A stretch of 24,634 nt of DNA from CAUYXJ01 sp963577065 (GCA_963577065.1 CAUYXJ010000044.1:1-24634); one strand, 5' to 3'. Positions 8,132 through 15,763 are shown, counted from the first letter of the stretch. Notes: generated by a model from the letters alone, not told the origin. Program-made: numbers and translations.

Positions 8132-8158
8132 GAACTCTGAACTTTGAACTCTAAACTC
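8132..8158 (+). repeat. GAACTYT heptad repeat, copy 1
   Basis: Four tandem heptads read GAACTCT, GAACTTT, GAACTCT, AAACTC. The array overlaps the last codon and the stop codon (8151-8153) of the minus-strand MBL gene. A second, opposite-facing array near 23679-23711 ends in the same 13-mer, GAACTCTAAACTC. The AT-rich composition contrasts with the flanking GC-rich DNA. Confidence 0.75.
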
Positions 8159-8876
8159 GGTACGTCTGGTAGTCCCGGGCGACGAGCGTGCGCGGAAGGT
8201 CGGGCTGCACCTCGGGCGTGACGTGGGTGAGGATGAGCCGCGCAGTCGGGGCCATCGCCGCCTGCACCTGCGGGATGTCGTCAAGGAGGTTCATGTGAAT
8301 CGGGATCGGGTCGGCGCGCGAGGCGCACTCGGAAACGAGAACCTCGGACGTGCGGGCGAGGTCGAGGACCGCGTCGCAGAGCCGCGAGTCGCCGGTGTAC
8401 CCGAAGTCGCGGCCGTCGAGGCGAGCGCGGAAACCCAAGCTCAGGGACAGCCGATCGTCGTGCTCGACCTCGACGGGCTCGAGGGTGAGATCGCCGACGG
8501 TCACGGATTCCCCCCCGCGGAGCTCGCGCCAGTCGATCGCGAATTCGCCCTCGAAGAGGCCGGGGTAGACGATCTCGCCGATCTCGCGAGCGAGACGAGC
8601 GGTATCGGGCGGGCCCACGATCGTGACTGGGGTCGAGCGGCCCTGGTATTTCCAGTGCAGGAGGAGCGAGGGCAGACCGAGGAAATGGTCGCCGTGGTGA
8701 TGGCTGAGGACGACAACCTCGATCGCGTTGGGATCGACGGCGACATGGTGGAGCGACATCAGTGCCTGGGGTGGCGCTTCGAAGAGGAAGCGCCGGTCCG
8801 CGAGGAAGCCGTTCCAGCAGAGGCCTCCCGGGGCAAAGGCGTTGCCGGTGCCGATAAACGTCAGCTCAAGCGCCAT
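8151..8876 (-). CDS. MBL-fold metallohydrolase (RNase Z-like)
   Basis: A 241-residue metallo-beta-lactamase-fold protein of the RNase Z/arylsulfatase-like branch. It opens with LELTFIGTGNAFAPGG, the usual first strand and loop. Metal ligands are HHHGDH at 59-64 (His59, His61, Asp63, His64), probably His139 in EVEHDD, Asp163 in YTGDSR, and His218 in LTHV. The length is short for tRNase Z and no exosite arm is evident, so a tRNA 3-prime processing role is doubtful. The ATG at 8876 is chosen because longer versions would overlap divergent argC and begin before the first beta strand. The stop codon lies within the heptad repeat, so the C-terminal end may have been reshaped by the repeat. Confidence 0.88.
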   Translation of the reverse strand: MALELTFIGTGNAFAPGGLCWNGFLADRRFLFEAPPQALMSLHHVAVDPNAIEVVVLSHHHGDHFLGLPSLLLHWKYQGRSTPVTIVGPPDTARLAREIGEIVYPGLFEGEFAIDWRELRGGESVTVGDLTLEPVEVEHDDRLSLSLGFRARLDGRDFGYTGDSRLCDAVLDLARTSEVLVSECASRADPIPIHMNLLDDIPQVQAAMAPTARLILTHVTPEVQPDLPRTLVARDYQTYRV

Positions 8877-8884
8877 TGCCGGCC

Positions 8885-8890
8885 ATGGTA
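8885..8890 (-). promoter_or_regulatory. -10-like box before the MBL gene
   Basis: TACCAT on the minus strand (four of six matches to TATAAT, keeping the invariant first T, A and last T) ends 8 nt before the ATG at 8876. No ribosome binding site is present, which suits a leaderless or near-leaderless transcript. Confidence 0.35.
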
Positions 8891-8931
8891 CCGCTCCCGC
8901 GCGAACCCTGGCTTCCGCTCGCGCGAGGCTG

Positions 8932-8937
8932 GACAAT
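8932..8937 (+). promoter_or_regulatory. weak -10-like box before argC
   Basis: GACAAT lies 6 nt upstream of the argC ATG, with four matches to TATAAT but without the first T. The 67-nt divergent MBL-argC gap holds no clear ribosome binding site close to argC, so a leaderless start is possible. This is a weak candidate. Confidence 0.25.
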
Positions 8938-8943
8938 GCAGCG

Positions 8944-9969
8944 ATGACGGTTCGCGTCGGGGTCATCAACGTCACCGGGTTCGCAGGCATGGAGGCGGCG
9001 CGCCTCCTTTGGAATCACCCCGAAGCCGAGCTCGTGGCGGCCACCGGCCGGTCGCTCGCGGGGCAGAAGCTCGGGGACGCGTTCCCGCACCTGGCGGCCT
9101 ACGCGGACTTCCCCATCACCGCGGAACTCGAGGAGGACGTCGACGTCGCCTTCTCGGCCTTGCCGACGGGCGCGAGCGCCGAGGCCTGCGCGCCGCTCGT
9201 GCGCAGCGGCGTGCGCGTGATCGACATCGCCGCGGACTTCCGCTTGCGCGAGCCCGACGTGTTCGCCGAATGGTTCGGCGCTGAGCACCCCGCACCGGAG
9301 CTGCTTTCACGCGCGGTCTACGGCCTGCCCGAGCTCCATGCGCGCCAGATCGCAGCCGCAGACCTGGTCGCGAACCCCGGCTGCTATCCCGCGACCACAA
9401 TCCTCGCGCTGGCACCGGCGGTCGCCGCAGGACTGATCGAGCCGCGCGTGTTCGTGGACGCGAAGTCGGGGATCTCGGGCGCTGGGCGGGGAAGCGGCGG
9501 CGGCTTCAGCTATAGCGATGTGAACGAAGATGTCTCGGCCTACCGCATCGCCAACCACAGCCACCAGCCGGAGATGGCCCAAGAACTGTCACGGCTGCGC
9601 GAGGGCCCGGAGGTGGCCGTGACCTTCGTGCCGCACCTCGTGCCGATGACACGCGGCATTCACGCCACCTGCTACGCGCCGCTCGCACAGCGGGTCTCGC
9701 AGGCGGAGGTCATGGCGGTCTATCGCGACTTCTACAGCGATGCGCCCTTCACTTCCGTGAGCGACGCTCCGCCCCACACCAAGCACACCTACGGCAGCAA
9801 CGCCTGCCTCGTGCACCCGACCGTGGACGAGCGCAACGGCGCGCTCGTTGCGGTGGGTGTCCTCGACAACCTCATGAAAGGCGCGGCCGGTGGCGCGATC
9901 GAGAACATGAACCTCATGTTCGGCCTGGCCCAGACTGCTGGCCTCGATCGGCCCGCGTTGTTCCCGTGA
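8944..9969 (+). CDS. argC: N-acetyl-gamma-glutamyl-phosphate reductase
   Basis: A 341-residue enzyme that reduces N-acetylglutamyl phosphate to the semialdehyde with NADPH, the third step of arginine synthesis. The nucleotide-binding loop NVTGFAGMEAARLL is at the N-terminus. The catalytic Cys147 lies in the diagnostic NPGCYPATT motif, followed by KSGISGAGRG and VPHLVPMTRGI. The C-terminal GGAIENMNLMFG is typical. The length is normal. The ATG at 8944 starts the protein directly at the first beta strand; longer in-frame versions would run into the divergent MBL gene. It is the first gene of the arg operon and overlaps argJ by 4 nt (GTGA). No Arg-box palindrome is evident upstream. Confidence 0.96.
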   Translation: MTVRVGVINVTGFAGMEAARLLWNHPEAELVAATGRSLAGQKLGDAFPHLAAYADFPITAELEEDVDVAFSALPTGASAEACAPLVRSGVRVIDIAADFRLREPDVFAEWFGAEHPAPELLSRAVYGLPELHARQIAAADLVANPGCYPATTILALAPAVAAGLIEPRVFVDAKSGISGAGRGSGGGFSYSDVNEDVSAYRIANHSHQPEMAQELSRLREGPEVAVTFVPHLVPMTRGIHATCYAPLAQRVSQAEVMAVYRDFYSDAPFTSVSDAPPHTKHTYGSNACLVHPTVDERNGALVAVGVLDNLMKGAAGGAIENMNLMFGLAQTAGLDRPALFP

Positions 9970-11171
9970 GCGTCGAGATCGAGATCGATCCCAGGGGTAG
10001 CGCAACGAGCCCGGCCGGCTTCCGCGCTGGGGCCGCCTACGCCGGAATCAAGACCTACGGGGAAGGCAAGCTCGACATCGGCATCCTCGCCTCGGACGGC
10101 CCCGCGGCGGCGGCCGCCGTGTTCACGCGCAACCGCCTGCGCTCAGCCTGCATCGATGCGAACCTCGACCGGCTGGCCGATGGGAGCGCGCAAGCCGTGG
10201 TCGTAAACAGCGGGATCGCGAACTCGAGCACCGGTGAGCGCGGCCTGCTCGATGCGTTCACGATGTCGGAGTGGGCGGCGGCAGACGTGGGCATCCCGCC
10301 CGAGGCGATGCTCGTCGGAAGCACGGGCGTAATCGGGCACTTCCTGCCCATGGACAAGGTCGCGGCGGGCATCGCCGCGATCGCCCTCGAAGAGGACGGG
10401 GGGCCCGACTTCGCGCGCGCAATTATGACAACCGACCTCGTGCCGAAGCATGGCTCTGTGCGCTTCGGTCCGTACACCCTCGGGGGCTGTGCCAAGGGCT
10501 CGGGCATGATCCACCCGAACATGGCGACCATGCTCGCGTACCTGACAACGGACGCCCCGATCGGCCAGGGGCTGCTGCAATCGAGCCTAACGGAAGCGGT
10601 GAATCGCACGTTCAATCTGGTCACGGTCGATGGCGACACGAGCCCCAGCGACACCGTCATCCTGATGGCGAACGGCGCTGCGGGCGGTGAGCCGATCGAC
10701 GCGGGCAGCCCCCGACTCGAGGGATTCCAAGAGGCGCTGAGCGCGGTCTGCGAGCATCTGGCGAAGGCGATCGCGCGCGACGGCGAGGGCGCCACGCGCC
10801 TGATGGAGATCACCGTACGCGAGGCGGCGAGCGAGGCCGATGCACGGCGCCTGGTGCGCGAGATCGGCACCTCCTACCTGGTCAAGACAGCCGTCCACGG
10901 CGCCGATCCCAACTGGGGACGGATCATCAGCGTGGTCGGGCGCTCCGAAGTCGCCATCGCCGAGGCGGGCGTGACCCTGGCCGTCTGCGGCCACCGCCTG
11001 TTCGAGCGCCAGGAGCCCGTCGCCTACGACGCGGTGGAGGTCTCGCGGGCGATGTCCGGCGACACCGTCACGATCGACGTGGGGCTGGGCGCGGGCGTCG
11101 CGCGCGCGACCGGCTGGGGCTGCGATCTCAGCGCAGAGTACGTGCGCATCAACGCCGACTACACCACGTGA
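9966..11171 (+). CDS. argJ: bifunctional glutamate N-acetyltransferase/ornithine acetyltransferase
   Basis: A 401-residue ArgJ that transfers the acetyl group from N-acetylornithine to glutamate, closing the acetyl cycle. The self-cleavage site is in KGSGMIHPNMATMLAY, where Thr188 becomes the N-terminal nucleophile of the beta subunit. The oxyanion-hole motif GSTGVIG is at about 118-124 and the C-terminus EYVRINADYTT is canonical. It starts at a GTG that overlaps the argC stop, so translation is coupled. No separate N-acetylglutamate synthase gene is in the window. The enzyme could be bifunctional (using acetyl-CoA as well as acetylornithine) or monofunctional; sequence alone does not decide. 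Confidence 0.96.
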   Translation: MSVEIEIDPRGSATSPAGFRAGAAYAGIKTYGEGKLDIGILASDGPAAAAAVFTRNRLRSACIDANLDRLADGSAQAVVVNSGIANSSTGERGLLDAFTMSEWAAADVGIPPEAMLVGSTGVIGHFLPMDKVAAGIAAIALEEDGGPDFARAIMTTDLVPKHGSVRFGPYTLGGCAKGSGMIHPNMATMLAYLTTDAPIGQGLLQSSLTEAVNRTFNLVTVDGDTSPSDTVILMANGAAGGEPIDAGSPRLEGFQEALSAVCEHLAKAIARDGEGATRLMEITVREAASEADARRLVREIGTSYLVKTAVHGADPNWGRIISVVGRSEVAIAEAGVTLAVCGHRLFERQEPVAYDAVEVSRAMSGDTVTIDVGLGAGVARATGWGCDLSAEYVRINADYTT

Positions 11172-11181
11172 GCCCTGGCAC

Positions 11182-11961
11182 GTGAGTAGCGCGGGGCCGA
11201 TCGTCGTCAAGGTCGGGGGGAGCACCCTCGGCGAAGCCGACACCACCGTTCCTGACATCGCCACGCTCGAGCGGCAAGGCCATCAGCCGATCGTCGTGCA
11301 CGGTGGCGGCGCCGAAGCGAGCCGCTGGCTCGAGGCGATGGGCATCGAGAGCCGCTTCGTCGACGGGCTGCGCGTCACGGATGAACGCACGCTGCCGGTC
11401 GTCGTCGCCGTCTTCGCTGGCATAGTGAACAAACGCATCGTCGCGGAGTTGAACGCGGCGGGTGCGCTCGCGGCCGGGATCTCGGGCGCGGACGGCCGCA
11501 CGCTCGAGTGCGAACTCCAGCGTCCTGAGCTGGGCTTCGTCGGAACCCCCGTGGTTGCGCATGCCGAGGTCGTCCTCGCCCTGCGGGCCGCCGGCGTGAT
11601 ACCGGTCATCAGCCCCATCGGTTATGTCGCCCGGCCCGAGGCGGACCAGCTCGTGAACGTCAACGCAGACGAAGCGGCGGCCTGGATCGCACACGCGCTC
11701 AACGCTAGTTCGCTGGTGTTTCTCACCGACGTGGAGGGGGTGCGGGGCGCGGACGGCGTGGTGCGGCGGACGCTCGATGCGGCCGCGGTCGCTGAGCTGC
11801 GGGCCGCCGGGGTGGTGGCGGGGGGCATGATCCCCAAGACCGAGGCGTGCCTGCGCGCGGCAGCGATGGGCGTGCGCAGCCAGATCGTCGATGGCCGCGT
11901 CCCCGGCGCCCTGCTGGCGCTCGCCGGGCAGGGCACCGTCTTCGAGCCCGAGGCGCACTAG
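11182..11961 (+). CDS. argB: acetylglutamate kinase
   Basis: A 259-residue amino-acid-kinase-fold enzyme that phosphorylates N-acetylglutamate. Visible motifs are VVKVGGST with Lys10 and the Gly-Gly pair, VVHGGGAE around 38-44, the substrate loop GLRVTD at 62-67, the NVNADEAA segment around 159-166, and Lys219 in GGMIPK. The protein begins directly at the kinase core. It lacks the N-terminal helix that links arginine-inhibited hexameric NAGKs, so feedback inhibition by arginine is less likely, as in the similarly short E. coli enzyme. The GTG start lies 10 nt after the argJ stop. The gene closes the tight argC-argJ-argB block; an 86-nt gap follows. Confidence 0.95.
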   Translation: MSSAGPIVVKVGGSTLGEADTTVPDIATLERQGHQPIVVHGGGAEASRWLEAMGIESRFVDGLRVTDERTLPVVVAVFAGIVNKRIVAELNAAGALAAGISGADGRTLECELQRPELGFVGTPVVAHAEVVLALRAAGVIPVISPIGYVARPEADQLVNVNADEAAAWIAHALNASSLVFLTDVEGVRGADGVVRRTLDAAAVAELRAAGVVAGGMIPKTEACLRAAAMGVRSQIVDGRVPGALLALAGQGTVFEPEAH

Positions 11962-11973
11962 CACGCGCTCCCG

Positions 11974-12002
11974 GCGACGCTCTCAAGCTCAGCCCCTAGA
12001 AT
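11974..12002 (+). promoter_or_regulatory. possible internal promoter before argD
   Basis: GCGACG (11974-11979) and TAGAAT (11997-12002) are separated by 17 nt. The -10 matches consensus at five of six positions; the -35 matches at three. Transcription would begin near 12009, leaving a leader of about 40 nt that contains TAGGAG upstream of the argD ATG. Confidence 0.35.
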
Positions 12003-12047
12003 CCCCAGGCCAAGCGAGCCACCAGCAGCGATAGGAGCCGACGCGTC

Positions 12048-13238
12048 ATGCCCGATTGGATCGAACTCGAGCGGAAGTACCTGTTCCAGAACTACGGTCG
12101 TCAACCGATCGTCCTCGAACGCGGAGAGGGGTCACGGGTTTGGGACGCCGACGGGAACGAGTACCTCGATTTCGTCGGCGGGCTCGCCGTTACCTCCCTT
12201 GGGCACGCCCACCCCGTCGTCGTGGAGGCCGCGGCCAAGCAGGCGGAGCAGCTCATCCACGTGTCGAATCTCTACTACACGACTCCGATGATCGAGCTCG
12301 CCGAGCTGTTGGTGGAGAACTCCTCGCTCGATCGCGTCCTCTTCTGCAACTCCGGAGCGGAGGCGGTTGAGACGGCGATCAAGCTCGCGCGGCGCTGGGG
12401 CCACGACGAGCGCAACGGCGCTCACGGGATCATCGCCATGGAGAACGGGTTCCACGGGCGCAGCCTGGGGGCGCTCGCGGCCACCGGAACGGCCCGCTAC
12501 CGCGAACCGTTCGCGCCCATGCCGCCGGGGTTCACCCACGTCCCCTGGGACGATCTCGAGGCCGTGAAAGCGGCGACGAACAGGGACACGGTCGCGGTGC
12601 TCATGGAACCGATCCAGGGCGAGGGTGGCGTGAACATGCCCGGGGAGGGCTACCTCCAGGGCGTACGCGATTGGTGCGACGCCAACGGGCTGCTCCTGAT
12701 CTTGGACGAGATCCAGACCGGCATCGGGCGCACCGGCACCCTCTGGGCGCATGAGCAGGAAGGCGTGGAGCCGGACATCATGTGCGTGGCCAAAGGCCTC
12801 GCCGGTGGCCTCCCGATCGGCGCGACCCTCGCCCGCGACGAGCTCGCGCTGCACCTCGTCCCCGGGGACCATGGCACCACCTTCGGCGCGAATCCTGTGG
12901 CGACGGCAGCAGGCGTCGCGCTGCTCCGGTACATCCTCGAGAACGACGTACTCGGCGCCACGCGGCGAGCCTCCGACCGCCTGGTCACGCACCTGCGCGC
13001 GATGGAGGACACGGTACCGGCGGTCACGGAGGTGCGGGGCCGCGGACTGCTCTTGGCTGTGGGCCTCGCAAGCGAGGCCGCCGTAGCGGTCGTGGCCGCC
13101 TGCCGCGAACGCGGACTGCTCGTGAACAATGTGCGGCCCGATCGTATCCGCCTCATGCCGGCCCTCATCGTGACCGACGATGAGATCGACCGCGCCTGCG
13201 ACATCCTCGAAGAGGCGATCCGGTCGGCAACCTCGTAG
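12048..13238 (+). CDS. argD: acetylornithine aminotransferase
   Basis: A 396-residue class III, PLP-dependent aminotransferase converting N-acetylglutamate semialdehyde to N-acetylornithine; many homologues also serve lysine synthesis. Seen: the phosphate-binding NSGAEAVETA at 101-110, the aromatic GFHGRSLGALAAT, the cofactor Asp220-Glu221-x-Gln223 in ILDEIQTGIGRTG, and the Schiff-base Lys249 in CVAKGLAGGLPIGA. TTFGANPVATAA follows. The length is standard. The ATG at 12048 is preceded by TAGGAG. The gene position between argB and argG supports the arginine role over ornithine or GABA transamination. Confidence 0.95.
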   Translation: MPDWIELERKYLFQNYGRQPIVLERGEGSRVWDADGNEYLDFVGGLAVTSLGHAHPVVVEAAAKQAEQLIHVSNLYYTTPMIELAELLVENSSLDRVLFCNSGAEAVETAIKLARRWGHDERNGAHGIIAMENGFHGRSLGALAATGTARYREPFAPMPPGFTHVPWDDLEAVKAATNRDTVAVLMEPIQGEGGVNMPGEGYLQGVRDWCDANGLLLILDEIQTGIGRTGTLWAHEQEGVEPDIMCVAKGLAGGLPIGATLARDELALHLVPGDHGTTFGANPVATAAGVALLRYILENDVLGATRRASDRLVTHLRAMEDTVPAVTEVRGRGLLLAVGLASEAAVAVVAACRERGLLVNNVRPDRIRLMPALIVTDDEIDRACDILEEAIRSATS

Positions 13239-13264
13239 CGGGCTTCGCCCTCGCCCTGGCGACC

Positions 13265-13516
13265 TTGGCCGCGGTCGCGACGCTAGGGGTCGGTGTGCGG
13301 CGCCTGCTCGCCGCGCGAGCGGCCGACACCGCGCTCGGCTCGCCCGCGACCCTCGTGCTGGGTGCGGCCGCGGGTGGGGCGCTGGGACTCGCCTTCGCTC
13401 CCTTCGCGATCGCGGGCGTTCTCCCGATGGCCGTCTCGATCGTCGTGCTGGCCCTGGTCTTGGCCACACTCCTCGGCACGCTCGCCGTGGCGCAGCTCCT
13501 GCGGCCAGCCGCCTAA
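13265..13516 (+). CDS. small membrane protein between argD and argG
   Basis: About 83 residues, highly hydrophobic. A first helix spans the region just before and after the start (reading frame LVAGFALALATLAAVATLGVGV), followed by a basic RRLLAARA turn, then two hydrophobic segments (about 26-46 and 53-78). The only conventional start in frame is TTG at 13265, which cuts into the first helix. The frame stays open back to 13184 but offers only CTG codons, so the true start may be a CTG overlapping the end of argD. There is no clear ribosome binding site. I do not recognise the family. The absence of stops and the membrane pattern support a real gene, with moderate certainty. Confidence 0.5.
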   Translation: MAAVATLGVGVRRLLAARAADTALGSPATLVLGAAAGGALGLAFAPFAIAGVLPMAVSIVVLALVLATLLGTLAVAQLLRPAA

Positions 13517-13578
13517 CCCTGCCCCCAGGACGATGAGCGCGCTACGCTGGGGCCACACTCAACGAAGGCAGGGCCGGC

Positions 13579-14823
13579 GTGCCGAAGCTCGTTCTCGCGT
13601 ATAGCGGCGGATTGGATACCACCACCGCGATCACCTGGCTGACGAAGGAGCGCGGCTACGACGTGGTCGCACTGAACATCGATGTGGGCATGAGCCGCGA
13701 GCAGGACGTGCTCCAGGAGCGCGGGCTTGCGGCCGGCGCCAGCAAAGTCGTCGTCGAAGACGCGCGTGAGGACTTCCTGCGCTATTTCGCCTTCCCCGCC
13801 CTCGCCGCGGGCGCGATCTACCAGGACGCGTACCCGCTGGCCACCGCCCTCGCACGGCCGCTCATGGCGAAACTGCTCGTCGATGTCGCGCACGACGAGC
13901 AGGCCGTCGCAGTGGCACATGGCTGCACCGGCAAAGGCAACGATCAGGTGCGCTTCGACATCGGCATTCGCACCCTCGATCCGGCGCTCCGCATCGTCGC
14001 TCCGACGCGCGAAGAGGCGATGTCGCGCGAATCCGAGATCGAGTACCTCCAGGACCAAGGCGTGGCCATCGCCTGGGAAACGAAGGGCTCCTTCAGCATC
14101 GACGAGAACATCTGGGGGCGGAGCGTCGAGGCTGGCGTGCTCGAAGACCCCTGGGCAGCACCGCCGCCCGAGGCGTTCGCCTGGACCTGCGCGCCCGAGG
14201 ACGCTCCCGCCGATCCCGTGGATTTCGAGATCGCATTCGAAGGCGGATTGCCCACGGCCCTCGATGGTGCCCCGCTGGACGCGGTGAGCCTCGTCGAGCG
14301 GCTCAACCAGCTCGGGGGGGAGCACGGGGTGGGGCGGGTCGACCACGTCGAAGACCGCCTCGTCGGGATCAAGAGCCGCGAGATCTACGAGTCCCCGGCG
14401 GCCACGATCCTCCACGAAGCGCACCGCGCGCTCGAAACGCTGACCCTGGCGAAGCAACAGCTTCGCCTCAAGCGGCAGATCGCGGCCGAGTACGCTGAGC
14501 TGATTTACGACGGCCTCTGGTTCAGCGCCCACCACCAGGACATCGCCGCCTATATCGCAAGCACGCAGCGCCACGTCACCGGAAGCGTTCGCATCCGCCT
14601 CCTCCGCGGGAGCGCGACGGTCACCGGGCGGCGCGCCGAGGCCTCGCTCTACGACCGCGCCCTCGCGACCTACGACCGCGAGGACGCCTTCGACCACACC
14701 TCGGCGATCGGCTTCATCGACATCTGGGGCTTGCAGACACGGGTCCAGGCACGTGCGCAGCTGCTGGACGAGCTCCCCCAGGCGCTCCGGATCGCGCGGC
14801 CGCAAGAGAAGAGGCAGGCATGA
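13579..14823 (+). CDS. argG: argininosuccinate synthase
   Basis: A 414-residue ATP-dependent ligase joining citrulline and aspartate, the penultimate step of arginine synthesis. Diagnostic motifs are the PP-loop AYSGGLDTT at 7-15, YPLATALARPLMAK around 85-98, HGCTGKGNDQVRF at 114-126, and SIDENIWGRS in the middle of the chain. The C-terminal domain (YESPAATILHEAHRALE) is complete. The start is GTG at 13579 with an AAGGCAGGG ribosome binding site. TACGCT at 13543-13548 could be a -10 box for a local promoter, but no -35 is visible. Its stop overlaps the next gene (ATGA). The adjacent argF and argH usually needed for the pathway are not in this window. Confidence 0.97.
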   Translation: MPKLVLAYSGGLDTTTAITWLTKERGYDVVALNIDVGMSREQDVLQERGLAAGASKVVVEDAREDFLRYFAFPALAAGAIYQDAYPLATALARPLMAKLLVDVAHDEQAVAVAHGCTGKGNDQVRFDIGIRTLDPALRIVAPTREEAMSRESEIEYLQDQGVAIAWETKGSFSIDENIWGRSVEAGVLEDPWAAPPPEAFAWTCAPEDAPADPVDFEIAFEGGLPTALDGAPLDAVSLVERLNQLGGEHGVGRVDHVEDRLVGIKSREIYESPAATILHEAHRALETLTLAKQQLRLKRQIAAEYAELIYDGLWFSAHHQDIAAYIASTQRHVTGSVRIRLLRGSATVTGRRAEASLYDRALATYDREDAFDHTSAIGFIDIWGLQTRVQARAQLLDELPQALRIARPQEKRQA

Positions 14824-15164
14824 GCGCGCCCACCGCCGAGGCCACGATCCGCTATCTGGGCCCGGGCGACGGCGCCGAACTCTGGGGAGGCACCCAGGCC
14901 GACTTCGTGATCGACTGGCCCCACCGCCCGGCCAAGGAGATCGCGGTTCTCCTCCAGGACGCAGCCGCCAGCGCGCTGGCGCAGGCCGCGGGGCGGGAAG
15001 ACACAGCCGACTCGCATATCGCGGCGGCGCGCGCCGTCGGCGAAGCCTGGCTGAGCGCCCAGGTTGCGGGTGAGCGCCACCTCGATTCACTCGTCGTGAT
15101 CTCGGCGGCGACCCTTCGAGAGCGCCCCGAGCTGGTCGACGCTGTCCGCTCGGTCGGCAGCTAG
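14820..15164 (+). CDS. uncharacterised protein coupled to argG (114 aa)
   Basis: A 114-residue soluble protein starting at an ATG that overlaps the argG stop, with GAGG just upstream; the coupling argues that it is expressed. It contains an N-terminal strand-rich part (TIRYLGPGDGAELWGGTQADFV), a DWPHRPAKEI turn, and a helical centre with an Ala-rich stretch. No cysteines, signal peptide or membrane segment are seen. I do not recognise a domain. Its position suggests a link to arginine or amino-acid metabolism, but that is only context. Confidence 0.65.
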   Translation: MSAPTAEATIRYLGPGDGAELWGGTQADFVIDWPHRPAKEIAVLLQDAAASALAQAAGREDTADSHIAAARAVGEAWLSAQVAGERHLDSLVVISAATLRERPELVDAVRSVGS

Positions 15165-15172
15165 CAGGCTCA

Positions 15173-15763
15173 ATGGCAGAGAAGCGAAAGCCGCGCATGC
15201 GGCGGGTCCCCGTCTCCGACGCGGGCCAGGCACGCCCCCCCGAGGAGAGCGCGCCCCACCCCGTGAACGAGCCGCCCTCATGTGATTGCGCGCGGCTGGA
15301 GCGACACGAGTGGCACGAGGTCGAGAGTGATTGGAGCGAGATCACCTTCGCGAAGATCGGGCTGTCCGCGTTCTTCGGGGTCCCCATCCGTTTCTGGAGC
15401 AACCGCCGCAAGCTAATCAAGCGCGCGGAGGCGGTGGGAGTTGTGCCCGAAGACGCGATGTTGCTGTTGGGACCGGGTCGCGTCCGCCGGCCCGTACTCC
15501 TCGAGGTCGAGGACGTCGACGCGTCGCGCAGAGGTTTCCACGTGCCCGGCGGGGTCGTCTTCACGCGGCTGCTGCCCGCCCCCTGGGGGGAGATGAAGGC
15601 GCTCATGAAGGAAACCATAGCGATTGCGCGCGATCGCTATGGCCGCGATCCGGACACCGTCTGGGTCTGGTATCTGACCTGCCGGAGGTGCTCCGCCGAT
15701 CGCAACTTCGAAACGCTGTTCGTCGCGCATTACCGGCAGCGGCCGCAGAAGGCTCAAGGGTGA
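15173..15763 (+). CDS. uncharacterised protein with CxC and CxxC pairs (196 aa)
   Basis: A 196-residue soluble protein, 8 nt downstream of the preceding gene. After a basic, proline-rich N-terminal tail (about 1-35) come Cys37-x-Cys39 (SCDCARLE), HEWHEVESDWSEITFAK, a central PEDAMLLLGPGRVRRPVLLEVE, and VFTRLLPAPWGEM. The C-terminal part has RDRYGRDPDTVWVWYLTCRRCS with Cys170-x-x-Cys173, then NFETLFVAHY. The four cysteines could form one zinc site between the two ends of the fold. I do not recognise a named family and assign no activity. Codon usage matches the neighbours, so there is no sign of recent transfer. A 10-bp inverted repeat lies inside the gene. Confidence 0.75.
   Translation: MAEKRKPRMRRVPVSDAGQARPPEESAPHPVNEPPSCDCARLERHEWHEVESDWSEITFAKIGLSAFFGVPIRFWSNRRKLIKRAEAVGVVPEDAMLLLGPGRVRRPVLLEVEDVDASRRGFHVPGGVVFTRLLPAPWGEMKALMKETIAIARDRYGRDPDTVWVWYLTCRRCSADRNFETLFVAHYRQRPQKAQG
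15615..15642. other. 10-bp perfect inverted repeat inside a coding region
   Basis: CCATAGCGAT and ATCGCTATGG flank an 8-nt centre within the 196-residue protein gene, encoding part of ETIAIARDRYG. It shares its ends (CCAT...ATGG), its 8-nt centre and CGAT/CGATCG elements with a second palindrome 169 bp downstream at the leuS promoter. Confidence 0.6.

Noticed and set aside
12132..13469. 445-codon open frame on the minus strand opposite argD
   Set aside because: Antisense shadow of a well-supported gene with Arg/Pro-rich low-complexity translation.
13513..15618. 701-codon open frame on the minus strand opposite argG
   Set aside because: It spans three genes that are clearly real on the plus strand and encodes no recognisable motif.
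15630..15637. GCGATCGC octamer (HIP1-like)
   Set aside because: A single occurrence inside a longer palindrome; HIP1 is meaningful only when repeated at high frequency.
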